This document shows, one piece after another, positions 51,620 to 62,379 of a DNA stretch of 64,000 bases. The stretch is from assembly GCA_020845475.1 (NCBI GenBank), contig JADLFN010000055.1, forward strand, positions 43,873-107,872, given 5' to 3'. The notes under the pieces are model-generated. The model was not told where the DNA came from and ran no database searches. It saw nothing but the letters and a program-made list of their open reading frames with translations. Both the position numbers and the translations under genes were made by a program. Each line of letters opens with the position of its first letter. The stretch's first letter is position 1. This DNA is from Planctomycetota bacterium (lineage in GTDB: Bacteria; Planctomycetota; UBA8742; UBA2392).

Positions 51620-53221
51620 ATGCCAGCCAAGCCAACATCCCGTGTTCGCCCTGATCTTCCCGCCGGCGTGGCCTCGCAGCGTGAGGCTATTGAGAAACTT
51701 GACGAACTCTCCGAGAAAGCGCGGCAGGGCGGCGGGCTGGATCGCATCGACAAGCAGCACAAGTCGGGCAAGCTGACGGCGCGCGAGCGCATTGAGCTGC
51801 TTTGCGACCCCGGCAGCTTCGACGAAATCGACGCCTTCGTGACCCACAACGTCTCCGATTTCGGCATGGGCGACAAGAAATTCCTGGGCGATGGCGTGAT
51901 CACCGGCTGTGGCCGCGTCTTTGGCCGGCCGATTTACGTGTTCGCGCAGGATTTCACGGTGTTCGGCGGCTCGCTGGGCGAGCGCTATGGCCAGAAAATC
52001 GTCAAGGTCATGGACCAGGCGCTGAAAAACGGCTGCCCCATGATCGGCATCAACGACTCCGGCGGCGCGCGCATCCAGGAAGGCGTGGCCAGCCTCGCGG
52101 CCTATAGCGACATTTTTTTGCGCAACGTTCTTTCGAGCGGTGTGATTCCGCAAGTCAGCGCGATCATGGGCCCCTGCGCCGGCGGCGCCGTTTATTCGCC
52201 CGCGATGACCGACTTCGTGTTCATGGTCGAAGGTTCCAGCCACATGTTCGTGACCGGCCCCAACGTGATCAAGGCCGTCACGCACGAAGAAGTCAGCATG
52301 GAGGAACTCGGCGGCGCCGGCGTGCACGGCGAAACCAGCGGCGTGGCACATTTCGCCGAACCCAGCGAGCCCGATTGCATCGCGAGCATTAAGCGCCTGC
52401 TCAGCTTCCTGCCCCAGAACAACCTAGAGCCGCCGCCCTATATCGAGCCCGACGACGACGCCGAGCGCGAGGACGAACGCCTCGATCGCGTGGTGCCCGA
52501 CAACCCCGAGAAGCCCTACAACATGCTCGAGGTGATCGAGACAGTCGTAGACGATCACGACTTTTTCGAAGTCCACAAGAACTTCGCGCAGAACATCATC
52601 GTGGGTTTCGCGCGCCTCAACGGCCATTCGGTCGGCATCGTGGCGCAGCAACCGGCGGTCCTGGCCGGCTGCCTCGACATTGCCAGCTCGCTCAAGGGTG
52701 CGCGCTTTGTACGTTCTTGCGATGCCTTCAATATCCCGATCATTACGTTTGAGGATGTGCCGGGCTTCTTGCCAGGCGTGAATCAGGAACACGGCGGCAT
52801 CATCAAGCATGGCGCGAAGCTGCTTTACGCTTACTGCGAGGCCACGGTTCCCAAGCTCACGGTCATCACCCGCAAGGCCTACGGCGGCGCCTATTGCGTC
52901 ATGAGCTCAAAACACATCCGCGGCGACGTCAATCTGGCCTGGCCGACGGCCGAAATCGCCGTCATGGGCGCTGAGGGCGCAGTCAATATTCTCTACGCCA
53001 AAGAACTGGCCGCAGCCAAGGACCCCGTGGCTGAACGCGCCAAGCTCATCGCCGACTATCGCGAGCGTTTTGGCAACCCCTACGACGCAGCCGCGCGCGG
53101 CTACATTGACGCCGTCATTCGCCCGCGCGAAACGCGCAAGCGGCTGATTCGCGGTCTTGAGGTGGCGCGGCATAAGCGCGACGTCAACCCGCCCAAAAAG
53201 CACGGGAACATCCCACTGTGA
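51620..53221 (+). CDS. pccB: Acyl-CoA (propionyl-CoA) carboxylase beta subunit
   Basis: A 533-residue carboxyltransferase. It has '[20 protein letters not shown]' near the start, the N-lobe oxyanion region '[20 protein letters not shown]', '[16 protein letters not shown]', and the C-lobe '[20 protein letters not shown]' and '[17 protein letters not shown]'. It moves CO2 from carboxybiotin to propionyl-CoA (or a similar acyl-CoA). The propionyl role is inferred from the mutase and epimerase downstream. ATG 51620 was chosen; a GTG at 51614 is possible. Confidence 0.9.
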   Translation: MPAKPTSRVRPDLPAGVASQREAIEKLDELSEKARQGGGLDRIDKQHKSGKLTARERIELLCDPGSFDEIDAFVTHNVSDFGMGDKKFLGDGVITGCGRVFGRPIYVFAQDFTVFGGSLGERYGQKIVKVMDQALKNGCPMIGINDSGGARIQEGVASLAAYSDIFLRNVLSSGVIPQVSAIMGPCAGGAVYSPAMTDFVFMVEGSSHMFVTGPNVIKAVTHEEVSMEELGGAGVHGETSGVAHFAEPSEPDCIASIKRLLSFLPQNNLEPPPYIEPDDDAEREDERLDRVVPDNPEKPYNMLEVIETVVDDHDFFEVHKNFAQNIIVGFARLNGHSVGIVAQQPAVLAGCLDIASSLKGARFVRSCDAFNIPIITFEDVPGFLPGVNQEHGGIIKHGAKLLYAYCEATVPKLTVITRKAYGGAYCVMSSKHIRGDVNLAWPTAEIAVMGAEGAVNILYAKELAAAKDPVAERAKLIADYRERFGNPYDAAARGYIDAVIRPRETRKRLIRGLEVARHKRDVNPPKKHGNIPL

Positions 53222-53814
53222 AAACGAAACTCATAACAGCTCTGCTGCTTTGCTGCGTTGTCGGAGCATGCAGCAACGAGGAACCCGCCGTTGTTTCAAC
53301 GCAGGAAGAAGCCTTCAAAGTGATCGAGGCATACGGCGAGGCTTTGCACAAGGCCGACTATGAAGCGGCCTGGGAATTCTTGAGTGAGGGCCGCCAGGAA
53401 ATCATGAAGCAACTGCTGACCCAGCCCGTGACCGGTGCGCATGAAACGGTAAAAAGCACGCGGATGGCACTGGAGTCAGAGTTTACGGCAGAAAGTGAAA
53501 AGGAAAGGCTCAAAGGTGTGCTGGCGAACTTCCCGCCGTGGGAAACGCTCAAAGACATGTCGCCCAAGCAGTACTACGTGTGGCGCATGAAGAAGGATGT
53601 AAAGAGCGAAGCACAGACACAGTCAAAGGCTTTCTATCATCGCGATAACGTGCGCGAGATGGTGCTTGAGGGTGGCAGGGGCCACATCGACTGGGTGGCC
53701 AAGGGCGCTGAGCGCCAATACCTGATCCTCGAGAACGAAAAGTGGAAGATTGGCCTGAATCCCAAGTTGCAGAGGGAATTCGAGGCATCAAAAACTAAAC
53801 CAGAGAAAAGGTGA
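53218..53814 (+). CDS. Small lipoprotein, paralogue 1 of 3
   Basis: A 198-residue protein with a lipoprotein signal ('[15 protein letters not shown]', Cys about 18) and a soluble domain containing '[20 protein letters not shown]' (NTF2-like opening) and '[12 protein letters not shown]'. A GTG start overlaps the carboxylase stop by four bases. The W-R-M-K motif and the 'EKWKIGLN' end relate it to the two following genes. No enzymatic motif is seen. Confidence 0.6.
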   Translation: MKTKLITALLLCCVVGACSNEEPAVVSTQEEAFKVIEAYGEALHKADYEAAWEFLSEGRQEIMKQLLTQPVTGAHETVKSTRMALESEFTAESEKERLKGVLANFPPWETLKDMSPKQYYVWRMKKDVKSEAQTQSKAFYHRDNVREMVLEGGRGHIDWVAKGAERQYLILENEKWKIGLNPKLQREFEASKTKPEKR

Positions 53815-53896
53815 CATCGGGCAGGAGAGATATTAAAAGCTTGCCCTCGTTATGCAGTGGGCCGTGACAACCGGATAACTCAAGGGAGAACGAAAT

Positions 53897-54517
53897 ATGA
53901 AGAGGACGATTCAAGGACTGATGTTGCTGGCACTGATCGCGGTGCCGGTAGCTTTCGCAACAGCGTGCGGCGGCGGCGGTGCCAGTTCGGCGAAGTCAGT
54001 TGGCGACGACGCACTTTCAGCAATTACAGGCGAGAAGTTTGACAAGCTCGCTGGGCTCATGGCCGAGTGGGATGTAAACAATGCCAAGCAGCGCCATGCC
54101 AACTACCTTTGGCGCATTGAAAAAGAGAAGATCAAGTACAAAGACAACGTTGAGCCGTTCATCAAGCAGCAGGATCCTGAAGGCAAAGCAAAGATTGACT
54201 CTACTGATTCCTTCAAGTCGGCCTCGATCGAGACCTTCATTGCAGTCGAGCAAGGCGCCTACAAGATCTACAAGGGCAAGAAGCTGGAAGATCGTTTGAA
54301 GGCTGAATGGTCGATGACCGATTACAGCATTCGTCACGGATTGGAAGGCGATGCGTCAGCCAGCATGACCTACATGAACAAGTTCAACGACTCCATCACC
54401 GTCAGCACGACCCGCGTTGAGGGCAAATGGTACCTTGATTCGGTTTCCGTTTCGTTCGCGGAAAATGCTGAAGACGTTGCCACGAGGGAACGTGGTCGCG
54501 GTGGTCGCGGTGACTAG
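53897..54517 (+). CDS. Small lipoprotein, paralogue 2 of 3
   Basis: A 206-residue protein with lipobox 'FATACGGGG' (Cys about 24). It shares with its neighbours the opening 'DDALSAITGEKFDKLAGLMA', a 'YLWRIEKEK' motif and the ending 'GKWYLDSVSVSF'. AGGGAGA lies upstream of ATG 53897. Its stop is followed by a strong terminator. The function is unknown. Confidence 0.6.
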   Translation: MKRTIQGLMLLALIAVPVAFATACGGGGASSAKSVGDDALSAITGEKFDKLAGLMAEWDVNNAKQRHANYLWRIEKEKIKYKDNVEPFIKQQDPEGKAKIDSTDSFKSASIETFIAVEQGAYKIYKGKKLEDRLKAEWSMTDYSIRHGLEGDASASMTYMNKFNDSITVSTTRVEGKWYLDSVSVSFAENAEDVATRERGRGGRGD

Positions 54518-54536
54518 TTGCTCGCTAACTCAAGAA

Positions 54537-54569
54537 CAGGCGCGGCTTATGCCGCGCCTGTTTGCTTTT
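54537..54569 (+). terminator. Rho-independent terminator
   Basis: A perfect 10-bp stem (CAGGCGCGGC) around TTAT, followed by TTTGCTTTT. Confidence 0.85.
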
Positions 54570-54617
54570 CAGTGTATCGGTTTCACAATGCGCACTCCCC
54601 CAACCGGAGACGCAAAC

Positions 54618-55271
54618 ATGAAATACGCTGCTCAACTATGCATCGCCTTGCTTGTTGTTGTCGCTTCGCATTCGCATTCCATCCAATCTGAGCGCCAGGA
54701 AGTCGTGCTGGCTCCTGCGGCGCCGGAACCGGCAAGGCCAAGGGATCCAGGAGAAGGCGCAAATGCAATCGCTGACGCGATCGTTGACAGCATCGTGGAA
54801 GAGAAGTTCACCAAATTCTACGACTACATGCCGCTTTGGATGACCGCTGCCGCGGCAAAGGAGTCCGAGGTGAGAAAGTGGCGCATGAAGGAAGGCTGGG
54901 ACCGTTGGAAGGATTTCAAGATGCGCCTCGAAGGCGACCAAGGGCTTGATCCCAAGGACAAGTCTGGAATCACCAACAGCGAAGCAAAGTGGATCGACGC
55001 AAGCGACGCGCAACGCGGCGCGGTGATGATGGGCTTCTATCGCGTGTACCGGGCCGAAGATTGGGAGATGCGCCTCAAAGACGGCGCTTGGTTCCTCGAT
55101 GGCCGCGATGTCAAGCTCGACGTCGAAGGCCAAGGAAGGGCCAAGTTCGAGTACAGGAATCGCTACAGCGACAGGATTTCGGTTAGCTGCTATCGGGAAG
55201 GCGGCAGGTGGTATCTGGCAGGCGCGAGCATCACGATGGAACAGAAGGTGCCCGAGAAGCCGAAGGACTAG
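54618..55271 (+). CDS. Small exported protein, paralogue 3 of 3
   Basis: A 217-residue protein with a signal peptide ('MKYAAQLCIALLVVVASHSH') but no lipobox. The domain resembles that of the two lipoproteins upstream: 'DAIVDSIVEEKFTKFYDYMP', 'EVRKWRMKEGW' and the ending 'GRWYLAGASITM'. GGAG precedes ATG 54618. The three genes look like tandem duplicates that split the carboxylase operon. Confidence 0.6.
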   Translation: MKYAAQLCIALLVVVASHSHSIQSERQEVVLAPAAPEPARPRDPGEGANAIADAIVDSIVEEKFTKFYDYMPLWMTAAAAKESEVRKWRMKEGWDRWKDFKMRLEGDQGLDPKDKSGITNSEAKWIDASDAQRGAVMMGFYRVYRAEDWEMRLKDGAWFLDGRDVKLDVEGQGRAKFEYRNRYSDRISVSCYREGGRWYLAGASITMEQKVPEKPKD

Positions 55272-55292
55272 CGCTCTGACTCCGACATAGGC

Positions 55293-55320
55293 GTAGGGGC
55301 GACATACATGTCGCCCCTAC
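55293..55320. repeat. 28-bp palindrome
   Basis: Arms of 13 bases (GTAGGGGCGACAT and complement) around AC. No T-run follows, so it is an intergenic repeat more than a terminator. Confidence 0.7.
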
Positions 55321-55340
55321 AACGGCGGGCGTTCCTCCCG

Positions 55341-55346
55341 TATATT
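55341..55346 (+). promoter_or_regulatory. Candidate -10 element before the biotin carboxylase gene
   Basis: TATATT ends eight bases before ATG 55355; no Shine-Dalgarno sequence is present. Confidence 0.4.
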
Positions 55347-55354
55347 GCCCGCCC

Positions 55355-56848
55355 ATGTTCAAGAAAGTTCTGATTGCCAATCGTGCCGAGATAGCCGCGC
55401 GGGTCATTCGCGCCTGCCGCAAGCTGGGCGTCGCGAGCATCGCGATTTTCAGTGATGCCGACGCGCACCTGCCCTATGTGCAACTGGCCGACGAAGCCCA
55501 TTACCTTGGCCCATCGCCCGCTTCCGAGAGCTACCTCAACATGGTGCGCGTGCTGGAACTGGCCAAGCGCCACGGCGCCGAGGGCATCCACCCCGGCTAC
55601 GGCTTCTTGGCCGAGAACGCGGCCTTTGCGCGCATGTGCGAGGACAACGGCGTGCAGTTCATCGGGCCGCCCAGCGCCGCCATCGATCGCCTTGGCGACA
55701 AACGCGCGGCCAAGGAAGTGGCAACCAAAGCCAGCGTTCCGGTCGTTCCCTGGTTTCCCTGCGCGCCGACGGATGGCGAAGCCGCGGCAAAAAAAGCTGC
55801 GGCCATCGGTTACCCCGTGATCGTGAAGCCCGCAGCGGGCGGCGGCGGCAAGGGCATGCACCGCGCAGCCAACGAAGCCGAGCTGCTGGCCGCGCTTCCT
55901 CGTGCCGGCCGCGAGGCCAAGGCCAGCTTTGGCTCCGAAGACCTGCTGGTCGAGAAGTTCCTGGTCAACCCGCGCCACATTGAAGTCCAGATTCTGGCCG
56001 ACAAGCACGGCACAGTCCTGCACCTCTTTGAGCGCGAATGCAGCTTGCAGCGCCGCCAGCAGAAGCTCCTTGAGGAAACGCCCAGCGTCGCGCTGACGCA
56101 ACCACAGCGCGAAAAGATCTGCGCCGACGCCGTGCGCATTGCGCAAACGGCAGGCTACGTCAACGCCGGCACCTGCGAGTTCCTGCTCGATACGAAATCA
56201 GGCACGCATTACTTCTGTGAAGTCAACACGCGCCTGCAAGTCGAGCACCCCGTCACGGAAATGGTCACGGGCATTGACCTGGTCGAGCAACAACTGCGCG
56301 TGGCCAGCGGCGAGAAACTCGCGTTTGCGCAAGCCGACATCAAGCAAACCGGCGCGGCTATGGAAGTGCGCATCAACAGCGAAGATCCTTTTGCCGATTT
56401 CATGCCCTCGCTTGGATTCATCGAGGCCTTCCAGCCGCCCGAAGGCGAAGGCGTTCGCGTCGATGCCGGCTACGCCGCCGGCGACAGCGTGACGCCGTAT
56501 TACGACTCGCTGCTTGCCAAGCTGATTATCAAGGGCAAGGACCGCGCCGAGGTCGTTGCGCGCCAGATTGCGGCGCTGAAGCAATTCATGGTGGTGGGGG
56601 TGGCGACCACGATTCCCACGCATCTGGCCATCATGCACGACGCCGGCTTCCTCAAGGGCGATTTTCACATTCATTATGTAGAGAGCCGCATGAAGGAATG
56701 GCTCAAGCTCGGCCGAGAAGAAGACGCCGCCGTGCTCGGCGCGCTGATGGAATACCGCCGCCTGCTGAAAACGCGAGAGGCCCAAAGCCGCGCCGGCGAA
56801 GCGCATTTTGCCCCGTGGAGTTCAAGTTCGCTGCCGAGGGTAAGGTAA
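55355..56848 (+). CDS. Biotin carboxylase subunit of acyl-CoA carboxylase
   Basis: A 497-residue ATP-grasp biotin carboxylase. It has 'KVLIANRAEIAARVIRACRK' at the start, 'GIHPGYGFLAENAAFARMCE', the ATP-binding Gly-rich 'VKPAAGGGGKGMHRAANEAE', 'RECSLQRRQQKLLEETPSV' and the catalytic 'FCEVNTRLQVEHPVTEMVTG'. It carboxylates biotin using bicarbonate and ATP. The biotin carrier is a separate gene (57338), so this is the free-subunit form and not fused PccA. It could also serve acetyl-CoA carboxylase. Confidence 0.9.
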   Translation: MFKKVLIANRAEIAARVIRACRKLGVASIAIFSDADAHLPYVQLADEAHYLGPSPASESYLNMVRVLELAKRHGAEGIHPGYGFLAENAAFARMCEDNGVQFIGPPSAAIDRLGDKRAAKEVATKASVPVVPWFPCAPTDGEAAAKKAAAIGYPVIVKPAAGGGGKGMHRAANEAELLAALPRAGREAKASFGSEDLLVEKFLVNPRHIEVQILADKHGTVLHLFERECSLQRRQQKLLEETPSVALTQPQREKICADAVRIAQTAGYVNAGTCEFLLDTKSGTHYFCEVNTRLQVEHPVTEMVTGIDLVEQQLRVASGEKLAFAQADIKQTGAAMEVRINSEDPFADFMPSLGFIEAFQPPEGEGVRVDAGYAAGDSVTPYYDSLLAKLIIKGKDRAEVVARQIAALKQFMVVGVATTIPTHLAIMHDAGFLKGDFHIHYVESRMKEWLKLGREEDAAVLGALMEYRRLLKTREAQSRAGEAHFAPWSSSSLPRVR

Positions 56849-56910
56849 AGGCGCGGCTTGCTGTTCGCTTCTCGCGGTTAGCAAAGGCAAGACGCCAAAC
56901 AGAGTCACCA

Positions 56911-57276
56911 ATGGCAATCAAGTCGCACAAGGATTTGGAAGCTTGGAAGGCCGCTATGGCGCTTGCTCGGATTGTCTACTCGATCTCGGCAAAGTGGCCT
57001 TCTGACGAGAGATTCGGATTGATCTCGCAGATCCGGCGGGCAGCTGTTTCGGTACCGTCCAACATTGCGGAAGGGAAGGGTCGTGGCAGCGATGCTGAAT
57101 TTGCGCGCTTCTGTGCCATCGCATTTGGGTCGTTGATGGAAATGGAAACGCAGCTTACCCTTGCGAACGAGTTTGGGTGGTTCTCCATTCCGGAGTATGA
57201 GACCGCTATGCTGGAGATCAGCCGGGTTGGACAACTGATCAACGGGCTTCGACGCCGTTTGGCGAAAGACAGATAG
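56911..57276 (+). CDS. Four-helix-bundle protein (23S rRNA IVS/S23 type)
   Basis: A 121-residue protein of the four-helix-bundle family, also known from 23S rRNA intervening sequences. The family start 'HKDLEAWKAAMALARIVYSI' and the motif 'LISQIRRAAVSVPSNIAEG' are clear. These genes are commonly scattered and inserted among unrelated genes. Here it splits the biotin carboxylase from its carrier. It is followed by short GCGAGCCGC repeats. Confidence 0.88.
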   Translation: MAIKSHKDLEAWKAAMALARIVYSISAKWPSDERFGLISQIRRAAVSVPSNIAEGKGRGSDAEFARFCAIAFGSLMEMETQLTLANEFGWFSIPEYETAMLEISRVGQLINGLRRRLAKDR

Positions 57277-57288
57277 TGTTGAGGCGCC

Positions 57289-57336
57289 GCGAGCCGCAGT
57301 CAGCGAGCCGCGAACCGCCAGCAGCGAGCCGCGAAT
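57289..57336. repeat. Short degenerate tandem repeats of GCGAGCCGC
   Basis: At least three imperfect units (GCGAGCCGCAGTCA, then GCGAGCCGCGAACCGC, then GCGAGCCGCGAATC) fill the gap before the biotin carrier gene. Confidence 0.6.
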
Positions 57337-57337
57337 C

Positions 57338-57859
57338 ATGGAATACGAAGTCAACGTCAACGGTCAGACCTACCGCGTGAAGTTCACGGAGCGCGAAGGG
57401 CAACTCTACGTCACCTCGCCACGCGGCACGTTTCCCGTGAAAACCGAAACGCAATTGCGCTCGAAAGTTCAGCGGGTGCAGGTCAACGGCGGGCCTGCAA
57501 CGTTTGGTTATCACCGCGACAAGGAGCGCACCGTCGTGATCCTCGATGGCGCGCACTACGAAGTGGTTGTGCGCGAGGAAGAGCACGTGCGCCTGACGCA
57601 ACTGGCCAAGCGCCCGGGCTCTGCGGCGAAACTCGATGTCAAGGCACCCATGCCCGGCATGGTGGTCAACGTGCTTGTGAAACCCGGCGACGTCGTGAAA
57701 AAGAACCAGAGCCTGCTGTTCCTGCATGCGATGAAACTCGAGAACGACATCCGCTCGCCGCGCGATGGCGTGGTGCTCGAAGTACCGATCAAAGCAGGTG
57801 ACGCCCTCGAAAAGGGCGCGCTCATGGTGCGGCTGGGGCCCGTGCCGGAGGGTCGTTAG
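57338..57859 (+). CDS. Biotin/lipoyl carrier protein of acyl-CoA carboxylase
   Basis: A 173-residue protein with a beta-rich N-terminal part (about 1-90) and a C-terminal biotinyl domain. The biotinylated lysine is in 'LLFLHAMKLENDIRSP' (AMKL, where AMKM is usual), preceded by 'APMPGMVVNVLVKPGDVV'. It shuttles carboxybiotin between the carboxylase subunits encoded at 55355 and 51620. It lies three bases before the mutase gene. Confidence 0.9.
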   Translation: MEYEVNVNGQTYRVKFTEREGQLYVTSPRGTFPVKTETQLRSKVQRVQVNGGPATFGYHRDKERTVVILDGAHYEVVVREEEHVRLTQLAKRPGSAAKLDVKAPMPGMVVNVLVKPGDVVKKNQSLLFLHAMKLENDIRSPRDGVVLEVPIKAGDALEKGALMVRLGPVPEGR

Positions 57860-57862
57860 TCC

Positions 57863-59527
<1,665 letters not shown>

Positions 59528-59581
59528 GCTTTCCTTTTCGCGCAAGACTCTTAACTTTTCAGCGAACAACCGGGGCTGGGC

Positions 59582-60139
59582 ATGGGCAAGCGCGGCAACA
59601 CAAGACGCATGGAAAAACCAGTAGCTCCGCAGGCGCCAACGATTACGGCGCAGGTGGCTGCGTTGCCGCCCGTGGCGGCAGATCCGCGTGCGGAGATGAT
59701 GAAGATCTTTGAGGGTCTGGGTGCGTTTTACATTGCGAACCGCCAGGACAAAGTCAGTCAGGGGCTCGAGACACTGCACAAACAGGGACGCTCTGCGATT
59801 CTCATGGATCAGATGGAAACCTGGGTGGCGGAATTCCATGAGCAGTACAATCGCATGGAAGAAATCATCGGCCCCGGGCTGCATCTTTCTGGCGGAAACA
59901 TTCCCGGAGAGATCAAGCAGAAGGCGCTCAAGGCGGGTTACAAGAACGTGCGCGAGTTCATTCATGACGCGCTGGTGCCGCTGGTGAGTTTTCAATCGCT
60001 GCTGCAGTTCGTGGTGCGCACCATGGGCGTGCCGCTGCCCAAGGGCGAAGAAGCGAAAGTGGGCCTGCGAATGGGCACTGTGGACACGCTTTCAGCCGCC
60101 GCAGGCGCAAAGCTGTTGCAGGAGTCGATGGGGCTGTAG
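59582..60139 (+). CDS. Hypothetical soluble protein between mutase and epimerase
   Basis: A 185-residue protein, mostly helical, with a basic Pro/Ala-rich start and conserved-looking blocks 'MMKIFEGLGAFYIANRQDK', 'EMIIGPGL'-like 'MEEIIGPGLHLSGGNIPGEI' and 'REFIHDALVPLVSFQSLL'. There is no signal peptide and no B12-binding DxHxxG motif, so it is not the missing mutase subunit. It is placed inside the propionate module; its role is unknown. Confidence 0.55.
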   Translation: MGKRGNTRRMEKPVAPQAPTITAQVAALPPVAADPRAEMMKIFEGLGAFYIANRQDKVSQGLETLHKQGRSAILMDQMETWVAEFHEQYNRMEEIIGPGLHLSGGNIPGEIKQKALKAGYKNVREFIHDALVPLVSFQSLLQFVVRTMGVPLPKGEEAKVGLRMGTVDTLSAAAGAKLLQESMGL

Positions 60140-60187
60140 CACGGGCCTCCCTGCCCGTGTTATCTTCATGGGCAGGGAGCCCCGTTC
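60136..60187. repeat. Inverted intergenic element, GTAGCACGG family
   Basis: A copy of the element type at 46211-46276. The left arm 60136-60159 overlaps the preceding stop codon, and the right arm (about 60169-60187) is less complete. Confidence 0.65.
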
Positions 60188-60190
60188 TGA

Positions 60191-60601
60191 ATGAAGCTCG
60201 ACCACATTGGCATTGCTGTCAACTCGATTGCTGCTTCGCGCAAGTTCTACGAGGCGGGTTTGAAGCTTCATGCGTTCCCCGAGATCGAGATTGTCGCCGG
60301 TGAGCGCGTGCGCGTGCTCAAGCTGGATGTTGAGCCGGGCCTGCACCTGGAACTGCTGGAGGCGATGGACGATGATTCGGCCATCGCCAAGTACATCGCC
60401 AAGCGCGGTGAGGGCATGCACCACGTCTGCTATTCCGTGCCCGACGTCCGCAGGGCAACCGCCGAGTTGCAGGCGCTGGGCTTCAATCCGCTCTGGAGTG
60501 AGCCACACGTGGGCGCGGGCGGCTGCCTGGTGAACTTCTTCCACCCTAAGGAGACTTTTGGCGTGCTGACCGAGCTTAGTCAGCCTGCCAGTAGGGCTTG
60601 A
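60191..60601 (+). CDS. mce: Methylmalonyl-CoA epimerase
   Basis: A 136-residue vicinal-oxygen-chelate protein. It begins 'MKLDHIGIAVNSIAASRKFY' with the first metal His, and has 'HLELLEAMDDDSAIAKYIAK', the second His in 'GEGMHHVCYSVPDV' and the late Glu in 'HPKETFGVLTEL'. It interconverts R- and S-methylmalonyl-CoA between the carboxylase and the mutase. It is the last gene of the propionate module. Confidence 0.92.
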   Translation: MKLDHIGIAVNSIAASRKFYEAGLKLHAFPEIEIVAGERVRVLKLDVEPGLHLELLEAMDDDSAIAKYIAKRGEGMHHVCYSVPDVRRATAELQALGFNPLWSEPHVGAGGCLVNFFHPKETFGVLTELSQPASRA

Positions 60602-60714
60602 ACACTCGCGAGGCCGTCGCTAGACTCCCGCGCCGCAGCGCGCAAGATGCGTAGCTGTAACAAATTGCCGCCATCACGAACTTAGGCGGTGTTCGACGTT
60701 TGGAGGATAGCCGC

Positions 60715-60969
60715 GTGCCGACGCCTGATGAAATCAAGGAATCCGTAATCCAGATTGTTTGCGACCAGATGGGTGTGAGCCGGGACAAGGTCACGCTGGA
60801 AACGTCGTTCGTCAACGACCTCGGGGCGGACAGCCTTGACACCGTTGAGCTGGTGATGGAGTTCGAGGATGAATTCGAACTCACCATCCCTGACGAAGAC
60901 GCCGAGAAGATCCAGACCGTCGGCGATGCGATCAAGTACATCGTCGATAAGACCGGCAAGAAGGAATAA
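60715..60969 (+). CDS. acpP: Acyl carrier protein
   Basis: An 84-residue ACP. The phosphopantetheine serine is in '[17 protein letters not shown]' (about residue 37). The protein is strongly acidic, as expected. GTG 60715 has GGAGG eight bases upstream; the TTG at 60700 would place the ribosome site inside the gene. It is followed by fabF. Confidence 0.95.
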   Translation: MPTPDEIKESVIQIVCDQMGVSRDKVTLETSFVNDLGADSLDTVELVMEFEDEFELTIPDEDAEKIQTVGDAIKYIVDKTGKKE

Positions 60970-61074
60970 AGCACTGGCGCGGCTAGGCGGGCAAGCGGCG
61001 TCCTGCCCTTGATCACAAGGGCGAGCGTCGCTTGCCCGCAACCGTTGCCGGATGCGGGACGCAAGGGATCGAAC

Positions 61075-62331
61075 ATGTCAAACAGCGGCCGCAGGCGCGT
61101 CGTTATTACCGGCATGGGCGTTATCTCGCCCCTCGGTAACAATTTGAAGGACTATTGGGCCGGAATTCAGGCCGGTGCCAATGGCATTCGACTTGTTCCC
61201 TGGGCGCCCGATTTGAAGCTCACGACCACCATCGCGGGCACGGTCCAGAATTTTGACGCGGCTGAGATTCTGGGCGACCGCAAGTGGGCACGGCAGACAG
61301 ACTTGTTCGTGCATTATGCGGTCGTTTCGGCCCAGGAAGCGCTCAAAGACAGCGGGCTCGACCTCGCCAAGGCCAACACGGAGCGCGTGGGCTGTGTTCA
61401 TGGCTCGGGTATCGGCGGCCTCAACGAAATTGAGGACGGCAACAAGATTCTACACACGCGCGGGCCGGGCCGCCTCAATCCGTTCTTCATTCCCAAGCTG
61501 ATGCTCAATGCCGGCGCCGGCAACATTGCCATCAAGTTCGGGCTGCGCGGCCCGAACTTCTCCACGGCCTCCGCGTGCACTTCAGCCAACAACGCGCTGG
61601 GTATGGCGCTGCGCCATATTCAATACGGTGACGCGGATGTCATGCTCACTGGTGGCAGCGAAGCTGCCGTCACGGTGCTGGGCCTTGGCGGATTCTGCGC
61701 TGCGCGCGCCATGAGCTCGCGCAACAACGAACCCGAGAAAGCCTCGCGTCCCTTTGACAAAAACCGTGACGGCTTCGTCATGGGTGAAGGCGCGGCTACG
61801 CTGGTGTTCGAGGAACTGGAGCACGCGAAGAAGCGCGGCGCGCAGATTTACTGTGAGGTGCTGGGCTACGGCGCCTCCGACGACGCGTTCCACATTACTT
61901 CGCCCTCAGAGGACGGCCTGGGTGCGCAGCGCAGCATGGAGCTTGCGGTGGCGGACGCGCGCGTCAACCTCTCCGATGTGGGCTATGTCAGTGCCCACGG
62001 CACGAGCACCGAGTACAACGACAAAACCGAAACGCTCGCAATCAAGAACGCCTTTGGCGAGCACGCCAGAAAACTGATGGTCAGCTCGATCAAGAGCATG
62101 ACCGGGCACTTGCTGGGTGCGTCAGGCGCGATTGCGGCCGTGGCCTCCGCCATGGCACTGCGCGATGAAATCGTGCCGCCCACACGCAACTACGAAACGC
62201 CCGATCCCGCCTGCGATCTTGACTACGTTCCCAACGTGGCGCGCAAGGCGCGCGTGAACGTGGCGATCTCCAACAGCTTCGGCTTTGGCGGCCACAACGC
62301 CACCGTGGCGTTCGGAAGGTTCAACGGGTAA
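61075..62331 (+). CDS. fabF: 3-oxoacyl-ACP synthase II
   Basis: A 418-residue elongating condensing enzyme. It has the Cys-His-His triad in 'FSTASACTSANNALGMALRH', 'YVSAHGTSTEYNDKTE' and 'SSIKSMTGHLLGASGAIA'; the end 'VAISNSFGFGGHNATVAFG' is typical. It extends fatty-acid chains on ACP. ATG 61075 was chosen because 'RRRVVITGMGVISPLGNN' should lie near the N-terminus. Confidence 0.95.
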   Translation: MSNSGRRRVVITGMGVISPLGNNLKDYWAGIQAGANGIRLVPWAPDLKLTTTIAGTVQNFDAAEILGDRKWARQTDLFVHYAVVSAQEALKDSGLDLAKANTERVGCVHGSGIGGLNEIEDGNKILHTRGPGRLNPFFIPKLMLNAGAGNIAIKFGLRGPNFSTASACTSANNALGMALRHIQYGDADVMLTGGSEAAVTVLGLGGFCAARAMSSRNNEPEKASRPFDKNRDGFVMGEGAATLVFEELEHAKKRGAQIYCEVLGYGASDDAFHITSPSEDGLGAQRSMELAVADARVNLSDVGYVSAHGTSTEYNDKTETLAIKNAFGEHARKLMVSSIKSMTGHLLGASGAIAAVASAMALRDEIVPPTRNYETPDPACDLDYVPNVARKARVNVAISNSFGFGGHNATVAFGRFNG

Positions 62332-62350
62332 GCGATACCATTGACGTGTC

Positions 62351-62379
62351 AAGGGCAGGCCTTTCGGCCTGCCCTTTTT
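62351..62379. terminator. Bidirectional terminator between fabF and the thioredoxin-like gene
   Basis: A 10-bp stem (AGGGCAGGCC) around TTTC followed by TTTT. It serves fabF and, on the other strand, the convergent gene. Confidence 0.85.

Noticed and set aside
57289..57336. CRISPR-like tandem repeats
   Set aside because: Only three degenerate units of about 14-21 bases without spacers.
59582..60139. B12-binding small subunit of methylmalonyl-CoA mutase
   Set aside because: The DxHxxG cobalamin motif is absent and the sequence is too helical for that Rossmann-like domain.
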